DNA from: Kaiparowitsia implicata GSE-PSE-MK54-09C
Lineage (GTDB): Bacteria; Cyanobacteriota; Cyanobacteriia; Elainellales; Elainellaceae
DNA length: 64,000 bases
Reading direction: 5' to 3'
NCBI GenBank assembly: GCA_019359435.1
Contig: JAHHHI010000069.1
Coordinates: forward strand, 57,889 to 121,888
Both the position numbers and the translations under genes were made by a program. Shown here one piece after another: positions 38,194 to 48,057 of this stretch. Each line of letters starts with the position of its first letter. Position 1 is the first letter of the stretch. The notes below the pieces were generated by a model that had not been told where the DNA came from, made no database searches, and saw only the letters and a list, made by a program, of their open reading frames with translations.

Positions 38194-38481
38194 TCAGCGA
38201 GTTATAAAGGCGAGCCCTACCAGCAGCCCTAGCAGCCCTAGGGTGGTGAGAGCAAAGTGATAAAGAGACTTTCCGCCCTTTTTGACCATGTTGCGCATGG
38301 CAAGCTTGACATAGCTAGGGGGCGGTTCCTCAGAGGTCGCTGGGGGCAAGGTTTCCATCTCTCGGCTGGCGACAGAAGTCGGCATTTTGCCTGTTTCCGA
38401 TGCCAGATCTGCGGATGAGGGGGACTTGGCGGCGCCGCCGTCGTCCGGCTGAGGGAGGTCGTTGCTTGGGTGATTGCTCAT
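38194..38481 (-). CDS. DUF3285 small membrane protein
   Basis: 95 residues from the ATG at 38481; the longer ORF from 38580 adds residues unlike the family. A Pro/Ser/Glu-rich N-terminal half is followed by the conserved block PPPSYVKLAMRNMVKKGGKS and one TM helix (LYHFALTTLGLLGLLVGLAF). DUF3285 is a cyanobacterial family of unknown function. It sits between prfB and ybeY on the same strand. Confidence 0.8.
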   Translation of the reverse strand: MSNHPSNDLPQPDDGGAAKSPSSADLASETGKMPTSVASREMETLPPATSEEPPPSYVKLAMRNMVKKGGKSLYHFALTTLGLLGLLVGLAFITR

Positions 38482-38640
38482 AGGGGCATTCTCGTACTGA
38501 TCATCTCCACAGGTTGTCTGATCGCTCACGGGGATCACTGCAGCAGGCTCACTGCATTGGGCGGGGCATCTATCCATCACCCTGTCGAGATATCCGCTAC
38601 GATTCGGGCACTCGTGACACAGTCTCGTTGATTCTCTGCA

Positions 38641-39769
38641 CTATACCGTCGTTGTAGCGTTCACCATTTGGTTCTCTTGGCGAAGGCTCGCTTCAATGAA
38701 GCCGTCCAGATTGCCGTTCATCACGTCTGCAATGTCCGTTGTTTCTAAATTGGTGCGGAGATCTTTAACCAGTTGATAAGGATGGAAAACGTAGTTGCGA
38801 ATTTGGTTGCCCCACGCGGCTTCCACCATGTCGCCCCGAATATCGGCTACTTTTTGAGCCTGTTGTTCTTGGGCAATAATCAGCAGCTTTGCCTTAAGGC
38901 GGGCGATCGCCTTTTCTTTGTTCTGCGCTTGCGATCGCTCTTCGGTGCAGCGCACCAAGATGTTAGTGGGCAAGTGGCGCACCAGCACCCCGGTTTCAAC
39001 CTTGTTTACGTTTTGGCCACCCTTGCCACCTGAACGCATGGTGGTAATTTCTATATCCTTATCGGGGAGGTCTAGCTCAATGGACTCGTCCAGAATGGGC
39101 ATGATCTCTACGCCAGCAAAGCTGGTTTGACGTTTGCCGTTGGCGTTAAACGGTGAAATTCGCACAAGCCGATGGGTGCCCTTTTCGCACTTTAGATAAC
39201 CATAGGCGTAACGCCCCTCGACTTCTATCGTTACCGATTTGACGCCCGCTTCGTCTCCTTCCGACAGCTCAGCTAACCGTACCTTGTAGCCCCGCCTTTC
39301 GGCCCAGCGGGTATACATCCGCAGCAGCATTTCGGCCCAGTCTTGGGCATCGGTGCCGCCTGCGCCTGCATTGATGCTGAGCACGGCGCCTCGGTTATCG
39401 TAGGTGCCCGAGAGAAGTTGCTCTAATTCCCACTGGTCGAGCGATCGCTCCAGATGAGCAACATTTGCTTGGGCTTCGGCGAGCAGGGCTTCGTCGTCAT
39501 CCAGCTCCAGCAGTTCGAGTATGGCTCGAGCATCCTCTAGATTGGTCGTCCAGCGGTGAAACTGCTCTAGATGAGACTTGAGATCGTTGAGTTCTTGCAG
39601 CGTCTCTTGTGCCATAGCTTGATCATCCCAAAACTCGGGCTGGGCGGCGCGCTGCTCAAGATCCTCAATTTTGGCAGTCAGGGCTGGCAGGTCAAAGATA
39701 GTCCTGGGTTTGCCCCAGGCGCTCAGTCAATTGATCGATGGTGCGTTTTAATTCAGGCGTCTCTAGCAT
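38641..39769 (-). CDS. prfB: Peptide chain release factor 2, +1 programmed frameshift
   Basis: Frame 1 starts at ATG 39769 ([20 protein letters not shown]) and ends in TGA at 39694-39692 after TAT CTT. Skipping one T continues as [15 protein letters not shown] into the long ORF, giving about 375 residues, the RF2 length. The CTTTGAC slippery site with an upstream AGGA-like element is the classical autoregulatory +1 shift: low RF2 slows UGA decoding and favours slippage. RF2 motifs are [16 protein letters not shown] (SPF) and [15 protein letters not shown] (GGQ). Annotating from the internal ATG at 39615 would lose the N-terminus. Confidence 0.95.
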
Positions 39770-39928
39770 GAGCGATCGCATCTCTTCTTAATTGGGTTGT
39801 GATCGTGTGATCTGTAATAGCTAACCCTACATCCCAGCCGTCCCGACCGGAATGCTAATCCACTAGCCAAGACCCAGCCCCTATTTTAGCGCCAGATCAG
39901 GGCTCCCGTTGAAAGCGTTGAGGAGCTG

Positions 39929-40888
39929 TCAAGAGCGCTGAATCGTCACAAAAATATCGTTGAGAATGGCCTGGGCACCTTGGGCTTTAAGCTGATCAGC
40001 AAGATCCAGCCCCAGTTGCTCAGCAGCATCTGCGCTACCGCTGACGGTGCCCTGCACAAGGGTTTGACCGTCGAGGCTAGCGACTACCCCGGCTAGGGTG
40101 AGGGTGCCCTCCTCGATGGTGGTGGTGACGCCGATAGGCACCTGACAGCCGCCTTCGAGCGATCGCAAAAAGGCTCGCTCAGCATAGCAGCGGGAGGCTG
40201 TAGGAGGATGCTCCAATGCCTTGAGCAGATGCAGCACCTCGGCATCGTCAGCCCGGCACTCAATTCCCAATGCGCCCTGCCCCACCGCATGCAGCGAAAT
40301 ATGAGTGGGGATCGCCTGATCGATGCGATCGCCCATCCCCAACCGCCGCAGCCCCGCCACCGCTAGAATCAGTGCGTCATACTCACCAGCGTCGAGCTTA
40401 CTGAGGCGAGTGTTAAGATTGCCCCGCACATCTTTGAACGTGAGCTGGGGAAAATGATGCCGCAGTTGCGCCAAGCGCCGCAGCGACGAAGTGCCAATCA
40501 CAGCCCCGTCTGGTAGACTATCCAATTGCTTGCCCGCATGCTTGCTGTGCAGCACCAGCGCATCGGCGGGGTCTTCTCGTTCAGTAACGCAGCCTAAGAT
40601 CAGACCTTCGGGCAGATTCGTCGGTAAATCTTTAAGAGAATGCACCGCAAAGTCAATATCTCCCGACAGCATCCCCACTTCTAGCTCTTTCGTAAATAGC
40701 CCCTTGTCGCCAATTTTTGCGAGCGCCACATCCAAAATTTTGTCACCCTGAGTGCTCATGGTGTGCACTTCAAAGCTGCGATCGGGAAACGCCTTCTGCA
40801 ATTGCGCTTGCACCCAATGAGTCTGCACCAGCGCCAACTGGCTTTTGCGCGAACCAATACGAATCGGACGGGGAGGACTGGCAACCAT
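39929..40888 (-). CDS. hemC: Porphobilinogen deaminase (hydroxymethylbilane synthase)
   Basis: 319 residues from ATG 40888 ([20 protein letters not shown]); a longer ORF to 41023 adds 45 residues not seen in the family. Core blocks are [48 protein letters not shown] and the dipyrromethane cofactor Cys in [13 protein letters not shown]. It polymerises four porphobilinogens to hydroxymethylbilane for haem, chlorophyll and phycobilins. Confidence 0.97.
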   Translation of the reverse strand: MVASPPRPIRIGSRKSQLALVQTHWVQAQLQKAFPDRSFEVHTMSTQGDKILDVALAKIGDKGLFTKELEVGMLSGDIDFAVHSLKDLPTNLPEGLILGCVTEREDPADALVLHSKHAGKQLDSLPDGAVIGTSSLRRLAQLRHHFPQLTFKDVRGNLNTRLSKLDAGEYDALILAVAGLRRLGMGDRIDQAIPTHISLHAVGQGALGIECRADDAEVLHLLKALEHPPTASRCYAERAFLRSLEGGCQVPIGVTTTIEEGTLTLAGVVASLDGQTLVQGTVSGSADAAEQLGLDLADQLKAQGAQAILNDIFVTIQRS

Positions 40889-41070
40889 GGGTAAAAACTG
40901 TTGAGAATTGTTGAGAGGAATCGCGGAATCTGGCGAACTTCCTGGCGTTGAGCCATTTATCAGCTTACCGCAGGAGGGGACATCCCAATCACAACAGAGG
41001 CAGTTGCTATAGAATAGCGGCAACGCTAAATGGCTAGGCTTCTGACCCCACGTTGGGAGGATGGCTGTGG

Positions 41071-41116
41071 CGTGAACCCTATGTTGTGAACCTGAAGTCG
41101 CAACATAGGGTTCACG
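41071..41116. repeat. 16-bp perfect inverted repeat upstream of hemC
   Basis: CGTGAACCCTATGTTG (41071-41086) and its complement (41101-41116) flank a 14-base loop. No T-run follows on either strand. It is a candidate structured leader or protein site for hemC, whose start is about 180 bases away, or a decayed repeat. Confidence 0.6.
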
Positions 41117-41237
41117 GTAACCTTGCCCCGATCAGGGAACGCTGTCCTGTCCTTCTCTGACCCAATTGTTTCTCTTTTATTTTGGATAGCCCAGCCAATT
41201 ATCTTGAACGCTAGACCTTGAACGCAAGACAAACGCC

Positions 41238-41339
41238 ATGGTAAAAAAACTGCCCAAACTGATTTCAATGGCAATGCTGGTCGGGCTGCTCGTCTTTCTC
41301 TATATCGGGTTGCAAGGCGAAGCGGTGCTAGCAGGCTAG
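41238..41339 (+). CDS. Possible 33-residue single-span membrane peptide
   Basis: ATG at 41238 opens MVKKLPKLISMAMLVGLLVF then LYIGLQGEAVLAG and stops at TAG 41337-41339. The make-up (basic N-terminus, about 18 hydrophobic residues) suits a small thylakoid or plasma membrane protein, but I recognise no family and see no clear ribosome-binding site. The stop codon lies in the TA/TIR boundary of a MITE, so the ORF could be the truncated start of a longer gene or chance. Confidence 0.25.
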   Translation: MVKKLPKLISMAMLVGLLVFLYIGLQGEAVLAG

Positions 41340-41464
41340 GGACTGTCATCAATTGGCCGTTGATGGCCTAAAAATCAGCAGTTTCAGCCCCTAGCCTGTT
41401 TTGGGGTCGGGTGTGGCACCGCTGATGAAATCAGGATTTTAGCCAGAACTGATGTCACGTCCTA
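41337..41464. mobile_element. MITE of an IS630 family, copy 2 (128 bp)
   Basis: It starts TAGGGACTGTCATCAATT and ends in GATGTCACGTCCTA, imperfect terminal inverted repeats bounded by TA. It aligns over its full length, in opposite orientation, with the copy at 24507-24634 and shares its ends with the IS630 remnant at 4984-4999. It has no coding capacity. Confidence 0.8.
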
Positions 41465-41515
41465 GGCGTCGCTTGCTGCTTTTTGCTTTGCATGGCAGCA
41501 ACTGCATGCCTGGGT

Positions 41516-43339
41516 CTATGCCGTGCCCAAATAGCCCCACAGATTGTCCGTGCGAACAGCGGCGCGACCGTTATGGATTGAGGATGCTTCCTGGAACTGA
41601 GGTTCTATCAGAAACTCTCCCATTTTGTTGATGAAGCCCCATTTTCCCTGCACGTTGACAGCCGCGATGCCTTCAGAGAAGGGGTAAGCATCCTCAAACT
41701 GTAGGGGAATGATGCGATCGCCCTTTAGGTTAATAAACCCATAGCGATCGTCGTCGCGCACCAGCGCCATACCTTCGCTAAAGCTAAAGGTGTCGTCAAA
41801 CTGGGGGGCGATCGCAATGTTGCCAAACGCATCCACATAGCCATACTTCCCGTTCATCCGCACCCGCGCCAGTCCTTCGCTGTAGGAATGCGCCACGTCA
41901 AACTGCGCCGGGATCACCAGCTTGCCCAGCTTATTGATAAAGCCATACTTGCCGTCTAGCGTAATGCGCGCCAGCCCTTCACAAAACTCATCCGCGCTGT
42001 CAAACTGCGGCTCGATTACAATGCGGCCTAATTTATTGATATAGCCATAGCGGTGCTCAATTTCCACCCCGGCCATGTCTTCACTAAAGCCGTAGGCAGC
42101 GCTTTTATAGTCGGGATAGATGGCAAAACTACCATTGGGGTAGATGTAGCCAAATTTGTGCGCCAGTTCCACGCGCGCCAGTCCCTGCATAAAGTTTTCG
42201 GCACTGTCAAACTTCGGCGGGATCACCAGCTTCCCCAGCTTGTTGATGTAGCCCCACTGGTGGTCGATGGCCACCCGCGCTAGACCTTCCGAAAACTGGT
42301 AGGCCCCTTCTTGGTAGAGGCTGATGGCGTCGAAGCGGAACATGGGGGGAATTTCGAAGGTTCCTGAGGGGTCAATATAGCCGAGGCGATCGCCCATCAC
42401 CACTGCCGCCAACCCTTCAGAAAAATCTCTAGCGACATCAAACTGGGGTTCAACAATGACTTGATACGTGGGCTCATCCGGCTCTTGCAAAAACGTTGCC
42501 AGATCCTCCGCTGAGATAGTTTTGCTGGGGATCGGGGCAGGCAGCATCGCCAGTGCGTCTGCTGCCGTCTGAAATCGCTGGTCAGCGTCTGGCACCACCA
42601 TTCGATCGAGAATGTCGATCAACTGCGAACTCACCCGCGCTTGGTCATGCCACTCCACAGCCTGAGTTTGGGGATGGCGCGGCAGTTGGTTCGGCATATA
42701 CCCAGTCACCGCTTGAATCCCCATCATGCCTGCGGCATACACATCGCTCGCAAACTGCGGCTGCCCAGCGAGCTGCTCCTGGGCCATGTATCCGGTGGTG
42801 CCAACGGGCGGTGCCGCAGTCAGGTTTCCCTCGCGGTCGAGCGTGAGATGGCGAATATGCTTAAATCCACCCAAATCTAGCAGCATCAGTCGCTTGTCGC
42901 TCCAGCGACGAATGAGATGGCGGGGGCCTAAGTCTTGATGAACGATGCTGCGCTCGTGCAGCATCGTCAGGCTGGTTAGAATTTCGCGCAAGAGGGCGAT
43001 CGCCTCTTTTTCATCCCAGCGATCGCCCAAGGTAAACGCCTGCCGAAGGTCATGGCCGTCGATCAGCTCTTGAACCAAATAAAACTCGCCACCCTGCTCC
43101 AAGTGTTCATAGGTTTTCGGAAAGGGATCGAGCTTACCCAGGTCGTAGCAGTACTGCGCATGGGTTTCAAAAATTTTGCGGGCGGCCTCCAGCACCACAG
43201 GCAGTTTAGAAGGCGGCTGAAATTTCTTCACCACACATTTGACGCCACCTCGACGATAGGTATCGTCAGCGAGGTAGGTTTTGCCCGCGCCCCCCCGGCC
43301 AATTTCCCGCAGCGTTTCGTAGCGCCCACCGATTAACAT
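41516..43339 (-). CDS. Ser/Thr kinase-like protein with C-terminal WG repeats
   Basis: 607 residues. The N-terminal kinase domain (about 1-270) has the Gly loop EIGRGGAGKTYLAD and Lys in VKCVVKKFQ, but the catalytic loop reads IVHQDLGPRHLIRR: Asp is kept, while the usual Arg, Lys and Asn of HRDxKxxN are Gln, Gly and His, and DFG is DLG. Catalysis may be weak or absent. After a linker come eight WG-type repeats (about 310-607; units such as WGYINKLGKLVIPPKFDSAE and YGFINLKGDRIIPLQFEDAY) ending in a partial WGYLGTA. WG repeats are thought to form beta-sheet binding surfaces. No partner gene is adjacent. Confidence 0.85.
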   Translation of the reverse strand: MLIGGRYETLREIGRGGAGKTYLADDTYRRGGVKCVVKKFQPPSKLPVVLEAARKIFETHAQYCYDLGKLDPFPKTYEHLEQGGEFYLVQELIDGHDLRQAFTLGDRWDEKEAIALLREILTSLTMLHERSIVHQDLGPRHLIRRWSDKRLMLLDLGGFKHIRHLTLDREGNLTAAPPVGTTGYMAQEQLAGQPQFASDVYAAGMMGIQAVTGYMPNQLPRHPQTQAVEWHDQARVSSQLIDILDRMVVPDADQRFQTAADALAMLPAPIPSKTISAEDLATFLQEPDEPTYQVIVEPQFDVARDFSEGLAAVVMGDRLGYIDPSGTFEIPPMFRFDAISLYQEGAYQFSEGLARVAIDHQWGYINKLGKLVIPPKFDSAENFMQGLARVELAHKFGYIYPNGSFAIYPDYKSAAYGFSEDMAGVEIEHRYGYINKLGRIVIEPQFDSADEFCEGLARITLDGKYGFINKLGKLVIPAQFDVAHSYSEGLARVRMNGKYGYVDAFGNIAIAPQFDDTFSFSEGMALVRDDDRYGFINLKGDRIIPLQFEDAYPFSEGIAAVNVQGKWGFINKMGEFLIEPQFQEASSIHNGRAAVRTDNLWGYLGTA

Positions 43340-43690
43340 CCCACATCCTCTGCATCGCTAACGCACCGCCTGATGGATAGCCACTGCCACGGCTGAGGCA
43401 TTTTAGTTTGTAGATGCTCCATATCCCACAACATCTACAAAGTGCCCTCGATTCTACCGCTATGGCAACGACTATTAAACATGCCCCCGCACATTATGAG
43501 CCTTTCAGTCAGAGAAATTATGATTTGCGGGGGGTTCAAACCACATTCAGTATTCCCACCAGACTCAGAGAAACTCCCTATAGCCTGGGGAATTTAGGAA
43601 ACCTCAGACATTCAAGTCGGGTATTCGGATAGAGGAACATATCAGGGGCGTACAGTATTGTGGCCCCAAAATTGTGACCTCAATGTGGCT

Positions 43691-45052
43691 TCAAAGAGAA
43701 GCACTCGCTAACTCATCCCAATGCGCTGCACCACAATGCGCCACCAACTCCTCTACAGAACCGACAGGGATAACCGGAGTACCCAGTTGCTGCTCCAGCT
43801 CTTCTACCGTCATATCGTCTAGGAAGATTGTCGTGCCGTGCTTCAGCATTAAGGACGGGAGCAAAACCCCATCACCCAGATCTCGTCCGGCCAGCCCCGC
43901 CAGTAAATCTTCCCCAGTCAGCAGCCCCGTCACCGAAATCTCTTGCCCCCAGTAGCGGCTAGCGAGGGCCACCATATTAACTTGAAGCCGATCGACCTGA
44001 TTTAACCGTTGCACAATGGGTTGAAACGCATGTTCCACCGCATTGCCCACTACCCAGGTCAACCGCTGCGGGGTTGGCACCTGCCCTGGCAACTGCTGCG
44101 CGGCAACCTCAAATTCCTGCAAGAACAGGCGAATTGACCCTACCCCATTGCCAATTTGGGGATAGTCTTCGTAGTGCTCAGTGGGGGGCAAGTCTATCCC
44201 TGCAATCAAGAACCACTCGTCGGCCAGCCACACCACAGTGGTGCCCAACTGCTGCTGCAACGTTTGCTGGAGCGGTTGCACCTGGGCAATAACCTCGCGC
44301 GCTTTTTGTGGCGTGACAGGCACCAGTTCATCCTGCTCGGGGCGAAAGCGGGTAAGGCCAACAGGCACCACCGCCACCGATGCCACGGTAGGAATGTCGC
44401 CCTGGTGAAACTGCACCAGATCCAGCAGGGTTTTGGTTAAGTGCTCGCCATCGTTGATGCCGGGGCAAACCACTACCTGAGCATGAATCTGCAGCCGCTG
44501 CTGCTGAAACCAGGCTAAGTGCTCGAGAATTTTGCCAGCCCGCTCGTTTTTGAGCAGGCGACTGCGAACATCAGGTTCGGTAGCGTGCACGGATACGTAG
44601 AGGGGGGAGAGGCGCATCTGAGCAATGCGATCCCACTCGGGGGGTGTCAGGTTTGTGAGGGTGAGGTAGCTGCCGTATAGGAAGCTGAGGCGATAGTCGT
44701 CGTCTTTGAGATAGAGGGTTTCGCGCTTGCCAGGGGGCTGCTGATCGATAAAGCAAAAGGGGCAGCGGTTGTTGCACTGCATCAGCCCGTCAAACAGTGC
44801 TGAATCAAACTCTAGGCCTAGATCGTCGTCGTCGTCTTTTTCAATTTCAATGGTATAGGTGCGCTCGTCTTTGCCCAGCACTTCGAGCGTTAGCTCTTCG
44901 TCGGCACAAAAGAAGCGGTAATCAATTAAGTCGCGGGGGCGATCGCCATTAATTGCTACCAAGCGATCGCCCGCCTCAAAGCCAACTTCATCAGCAATGG
45001 AACCGGGGTGGACGTGGGAGATGACGGCTGGGCGGATAGAAGCATGGCGCAT
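43691..45052 (-). CDS. DUF512 / TIGR03279-type radical SAM protein with PDZ domain
   Basis: 453 residues from ATG 45052; the ORF extends to 45217 but the first 55 residues lie in the uppP gene region and are unlike the family. The N-terminal PDZ-like part is ISHVHPGSIADEVGFEAGDR. The Cys cluster QCNNRCPFCFIDQQPPG (CxxxCxxC) follows, then a radical-SAM-like barrel and the C-terminal DUF512 region (EEWFLIAG-type block, GNGVGSIRLFLQEF). It is a conserved cyanobacterial Fe-S oxidoreductase family; the reaction is unknown. It starts 8 bases after the uppP stop, so the two are co-transcribed. Confidence 0.88.
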   Translation of the reverse strand: MRHASIRPAVISHVHPGSIADEVGFEAGDRLVAINGDRPRDLIDYRFFCADEELTLEVLGKDERTYTIEIEKDDDDDLGLEFDSALFDGLMQCNNRCPFCFIDQQPPGKRETLYLKDDDYRLSFLYGSYLTLTNLTPPEWDRIAQMRLSPLYVSVHATEPDVRSRLLKNERAGKILEHLAWFQQQRLQIHAQVVVCPGINDGEHLTKTLLDLVQFHQGDIPTVASVAVVPVGLTRFRPEQDELVPVTPQKAREVIAQVQPLQQTLQQQLGTTVVWLADEWFLIAGIDLPPTEHYEDYPQIGNGVGSIRLFLQEFEVAAQQLPGQVPTPQRLTWVVGNAVEHAFQPIVQRLNQVDRLQVNMVALASRYWGQEISVTGLLTGEDLLAGLAGRDLGDGVLLPSLMLKHGTTIFLDDMTVEELEQQLGTPVIPVGSVEELVAHCGAAHWDELASASL

Positions 45053-45059
45053 GCTGCCA

Positions 45060-46007
45060 TTATATATTGGGCACCAGACCCGCGGCGATCGCTCCCAAAA
45101 TTGCCATCCCAAACCCCACCCGATACCAGATAAAAATCCACATGCTGCGGGTTTGCAGGTAGTGCAACAACCAGGCGATGGCTGCGTAAGACGATAGCCC
45201 TGCACTGAGCAACCCAATCACAATGGGAATGATCCCGCCTGTTCCGGCTAGGCTAGTCTCAAGTAAACCTTTCATTTCTACCAAACCCGCAAGGGTAATG
45301 GCAGGAAGACCGAGCAGAAAGGAAAACCGGGCCGCCGCTGCCCGATCCATGCCCAAAAATAAGCCCGCGGTAATGGTAGAGCCCGACCGCGACACACCAG
45401 GCATGATGGCGATCGCCTGAGCTAACCCCATCCATATGCCATCGCTGATCCCCAAGTCTTCTAATACTCGCTTGCGACGACCCATATATTCTGCCAGCGC
45501 TAAAAACATTGCTAGCGCAATTGACGTGATGGCGATCGCCCCCATGCTCCGCAAAGGCGAGTTGTCAAAATCGGGCACAAACAGTTTAATCAACACGCCC
45601 CCAATCACAATGGGAATGGTTCCGAGAACAATGCCCATCCCCATTCGAAAATCGAGGGATTGATAGTCTTTTTGCACAATAGCGCGGAGTGAGCCCCGCA
45701 CCACCTGCACCACATCGTTCCAGAAATACCAAAGGATTGCGACAATGCTGGCCAGCTGAATCACCGCCGTAAAGGCAACACCCGGATCGCCCCAACCTAA
45801 TGCCACTGGCACCACCTTTAGGTGCGCCGTGCTGCTGATGGGTAAAAACTCTGTTAAGCCCTGCACCAGCCCCAGCACCAGTGCTTCAAAAGAGCGCTGA
45901 ATAAGACCCGGCGATGATTCTGGAGCAATAGTTGTTTGAGCCAGCTGAGCTAGGCCCAGTTCCATAGCCATACGACCAGACATTGTGATCAACCCATGCA
46001 TAGTCAT
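45060..46007 (-). CDS. uppP: Undecaprenyl-diphosphatase UppP (BacA)
   Basis: 315 residues, polytopic, with both UppP motifs: LVQGLTEFLPISSTAHL and GMDRAAAARFSFLL, with MPGVSRSGSTITAGLFLG between. It dephosphorylates undecaprenyl diphosphate on the periplasmic side to recycle the lipid carrier for peptidoglycan and glycans. An AGGAGA ribosome-binding site precedes ATG 46007. The N-terminal 30 residues are an extension relative to E. coli. Confidence 0.95.
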   Translation of the reverse strand: MTMHGLITMSGRMAMELGLAQLAQTTIAPESSPGLIQRSFEALVLGLVQGLTEFLPISSTAHLKVVPVALGWGDPGVAFTAVIQLASIVAILWYFWNDVVQVVRGSLRAIVQKDYQSLDFRMGMGIVLGTIPIVIGGVLIKLFVPDFDNSPLRSMGAIAITSIALAMFLALAEYMGRRKRVLEDLGISDGIWMGLAQAIAIMPGVSRSGSTITAGLFLGMDRAAAARFSFLLGLPAITLAGLVEMKGLLETSLAGTGGIIPIVIGLLSAGLSSYAAIAWLLHYLQTRSMWIFIWYRVGFGMAILGAIAAGLVPNI

Positions 46008-46237
46008 GTTCTCCTAATTCTTGCGTCGCTCATTTGATGGAGGGTGTAGCCGAGCCGACACTAATCTCTAAATACTGGTCGAATGCTGAAAACAGCAAAC
46101 CTGAACGGCAAAATCCCCCGTATTCTGGCATATGCCTCACCTGATCACGGCACTGCTGCCCGCCAACTATATCAAGGCTTAAAAAAATAGCAGGAGATCT
46201 TTACCTAAATCGAGTTCAGGAACTGATGCTTACCTAA

Positions 46238-46807
<570 letters not shown>

Positions 46808-47256
46808 TTGAGGTGATATCGGCTCAGGTTAGAAAAGGCTAAGGCAGGTGCAACCGTGAGTGGGCAATAGTTCTCAAGATTGGATCGCTGCTTTAATACT
46901 TCCTGGCAGCAATGTCGCTGCTCGGCAACGACTCAGGCAAGGGGGCTTAGGTCATTTAGGTCATTTCTGGCAAAGAATTCTCCTGCATGGGGCGAACAAC
47001 CGTAACGCCTTTGGCTTGGCTGCGCCAACGCCCCTCCGGTATCACCGCTGATGGATAGGGCATTTTCTTTGACAGAAGCCACCCTCCGTCTCCATTGCTC
47101 AGGTGCCGAATTTGCGCCATCTGCGACTAGCGTGTAAAGCGCTGATTAATCTTGACCGTTTTGTGGAACTCCGTGCTGCGAAGGCTTCACAACGCGGATT
47201 GCCTAACCTGTCTTCCCTAACCTGTATAGTTTGGTTCGTGCGTCCTGAGAGTCACT
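46808..47256. other. Intergenic region between convergent glnB and rdgB
   Basis: About 450 bases with no convincing gene. Small plus-strand ORFs here have no family resemblance. No clear terminator hairpin was found for either gene. Confidence 0.4.
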
Positions 47257-47838
47257 TCAAATCTGTAACGTGGCCAATTGAGGCAGCAGCCTGGCAAAGG
47301 CCACCCCTCGATGACTGATGCGATGTTTGGTTTCTGCTGACATCTCAGCAAAGGTCTGACCTTCGGCAGGCACGTAGAAAATTGGATCGTAGCCAAAGCC
47401 CCCAGCACCGCTAGGGGCTTTGCTGATCTCGCCGGGGCAAGTGCCGTCGGTCTGCAGTGCAATAGAGCCGTCGGGCCGGGCGATCGCCACTGCACACACA
47501 AATTGTGCTGTTCGCTGATCGGCGTCTCCTAACTCAGTCAAGAGCCGCTGAATCCGCTCTGCATCAGTCTGACCGTAGCGGGCTGAATAGAGGCCGGGTG
47601 CCCCGTCTAGCGCGTCTACTGAGAGCCCAGAGTCATCGGCGATCGCCCATTCTCCTAGGGCGATCGCCACCTGTGACGCCTTAAGGCAGGCATTGTCTAA
47701 AAACGTAGTGCCTGTTTCTTCGATCTCTAATTCTGCTGGCTTCAGCACCAACTCCCATTGGGGAACGGTGTCTTGCAGATAGGCCTGCATTTCTTTCACT
47801 TTTCCAGGGTTGCCTGTGGCTACAATAAGACGCGACAT
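47257..47838 (-). CDS. rdgB: Non-canonical purine NTP pyrophosphatase (RdgB/HAM1)
   Basis: 193 residues from ATG 47838, chosen because AGGAGA lies 7 bases upstream. Motifs: LIVATGNPGKVKEMQAYL, DDSGLSVDALDGAPGLYSAR, GGFGYDPIFYVPAEGQTFAE and SHRGVAFARL. It hydrolyses ITP, dITP and XTP, keeping inosine and xanthosine out of nucleic acids. Confidence 0.95.
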   Translation of the reverse strand: MSRLIVATGNPGKVKEMQAYLQDTVPQWELVLKPAELEIEETGTTFLDNACLKASQVAIALGEWAIADDSGLSVDALDGAPGLYSARYGQTDAERIQRLLTELGDADQRTAQFVCAVAIARPDGSIALQTDGTCPGEISKAPSGAGGFGYDPIFYVPAEGQTFAEMSAETKHRISHRGVAFARLLPQLATLQI

Positions 47839-47895
47839 GGTCTCTCCTATCACTCCTGCAATGCATCCTTAGTCGACGCTGCTGAATGTTAGGTA

Positions 47896-48014
47896 TAACC
47901 TGTCCGCATCCCCAACCCTCTTCGACAAGCTCAGGACATCTCTTCTGCCAAAGGAGAAGGGAGTCGGAGATCTTGCACCCTAGCCTCTTGGGCTAGGGCT
48001 AGGGTGAGGGCGGA
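47896..48014. repeat. C-rich dispersed intergenic repeat, copy 1
   Basis: The spacer between the mutase and rdgB contains CCCCAACCCTCTTCGACAAG, then AAAGGAGAAGGGAG and CTAGGGCTAGGGTGAGGG, a pattern common in cyanobacterial intergenic repeats and also present at 49690-50010. Confidence 0.45.
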
Positions 48015-48057
48015 TCGGGTCGGTTCATACCAGGATTCAGCAACGCCCCTTAAGCCT

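Noticed and set aside
43414..43632. 72-residue plus-strand ORF upstream of the kinase gene
   Set aside because: No family and no ribosome-binding site; it overlaps the likely kinase promoter, where TTTGTAGATG/CATCTACAAA forms a small inverted repeat near 43408-43440.
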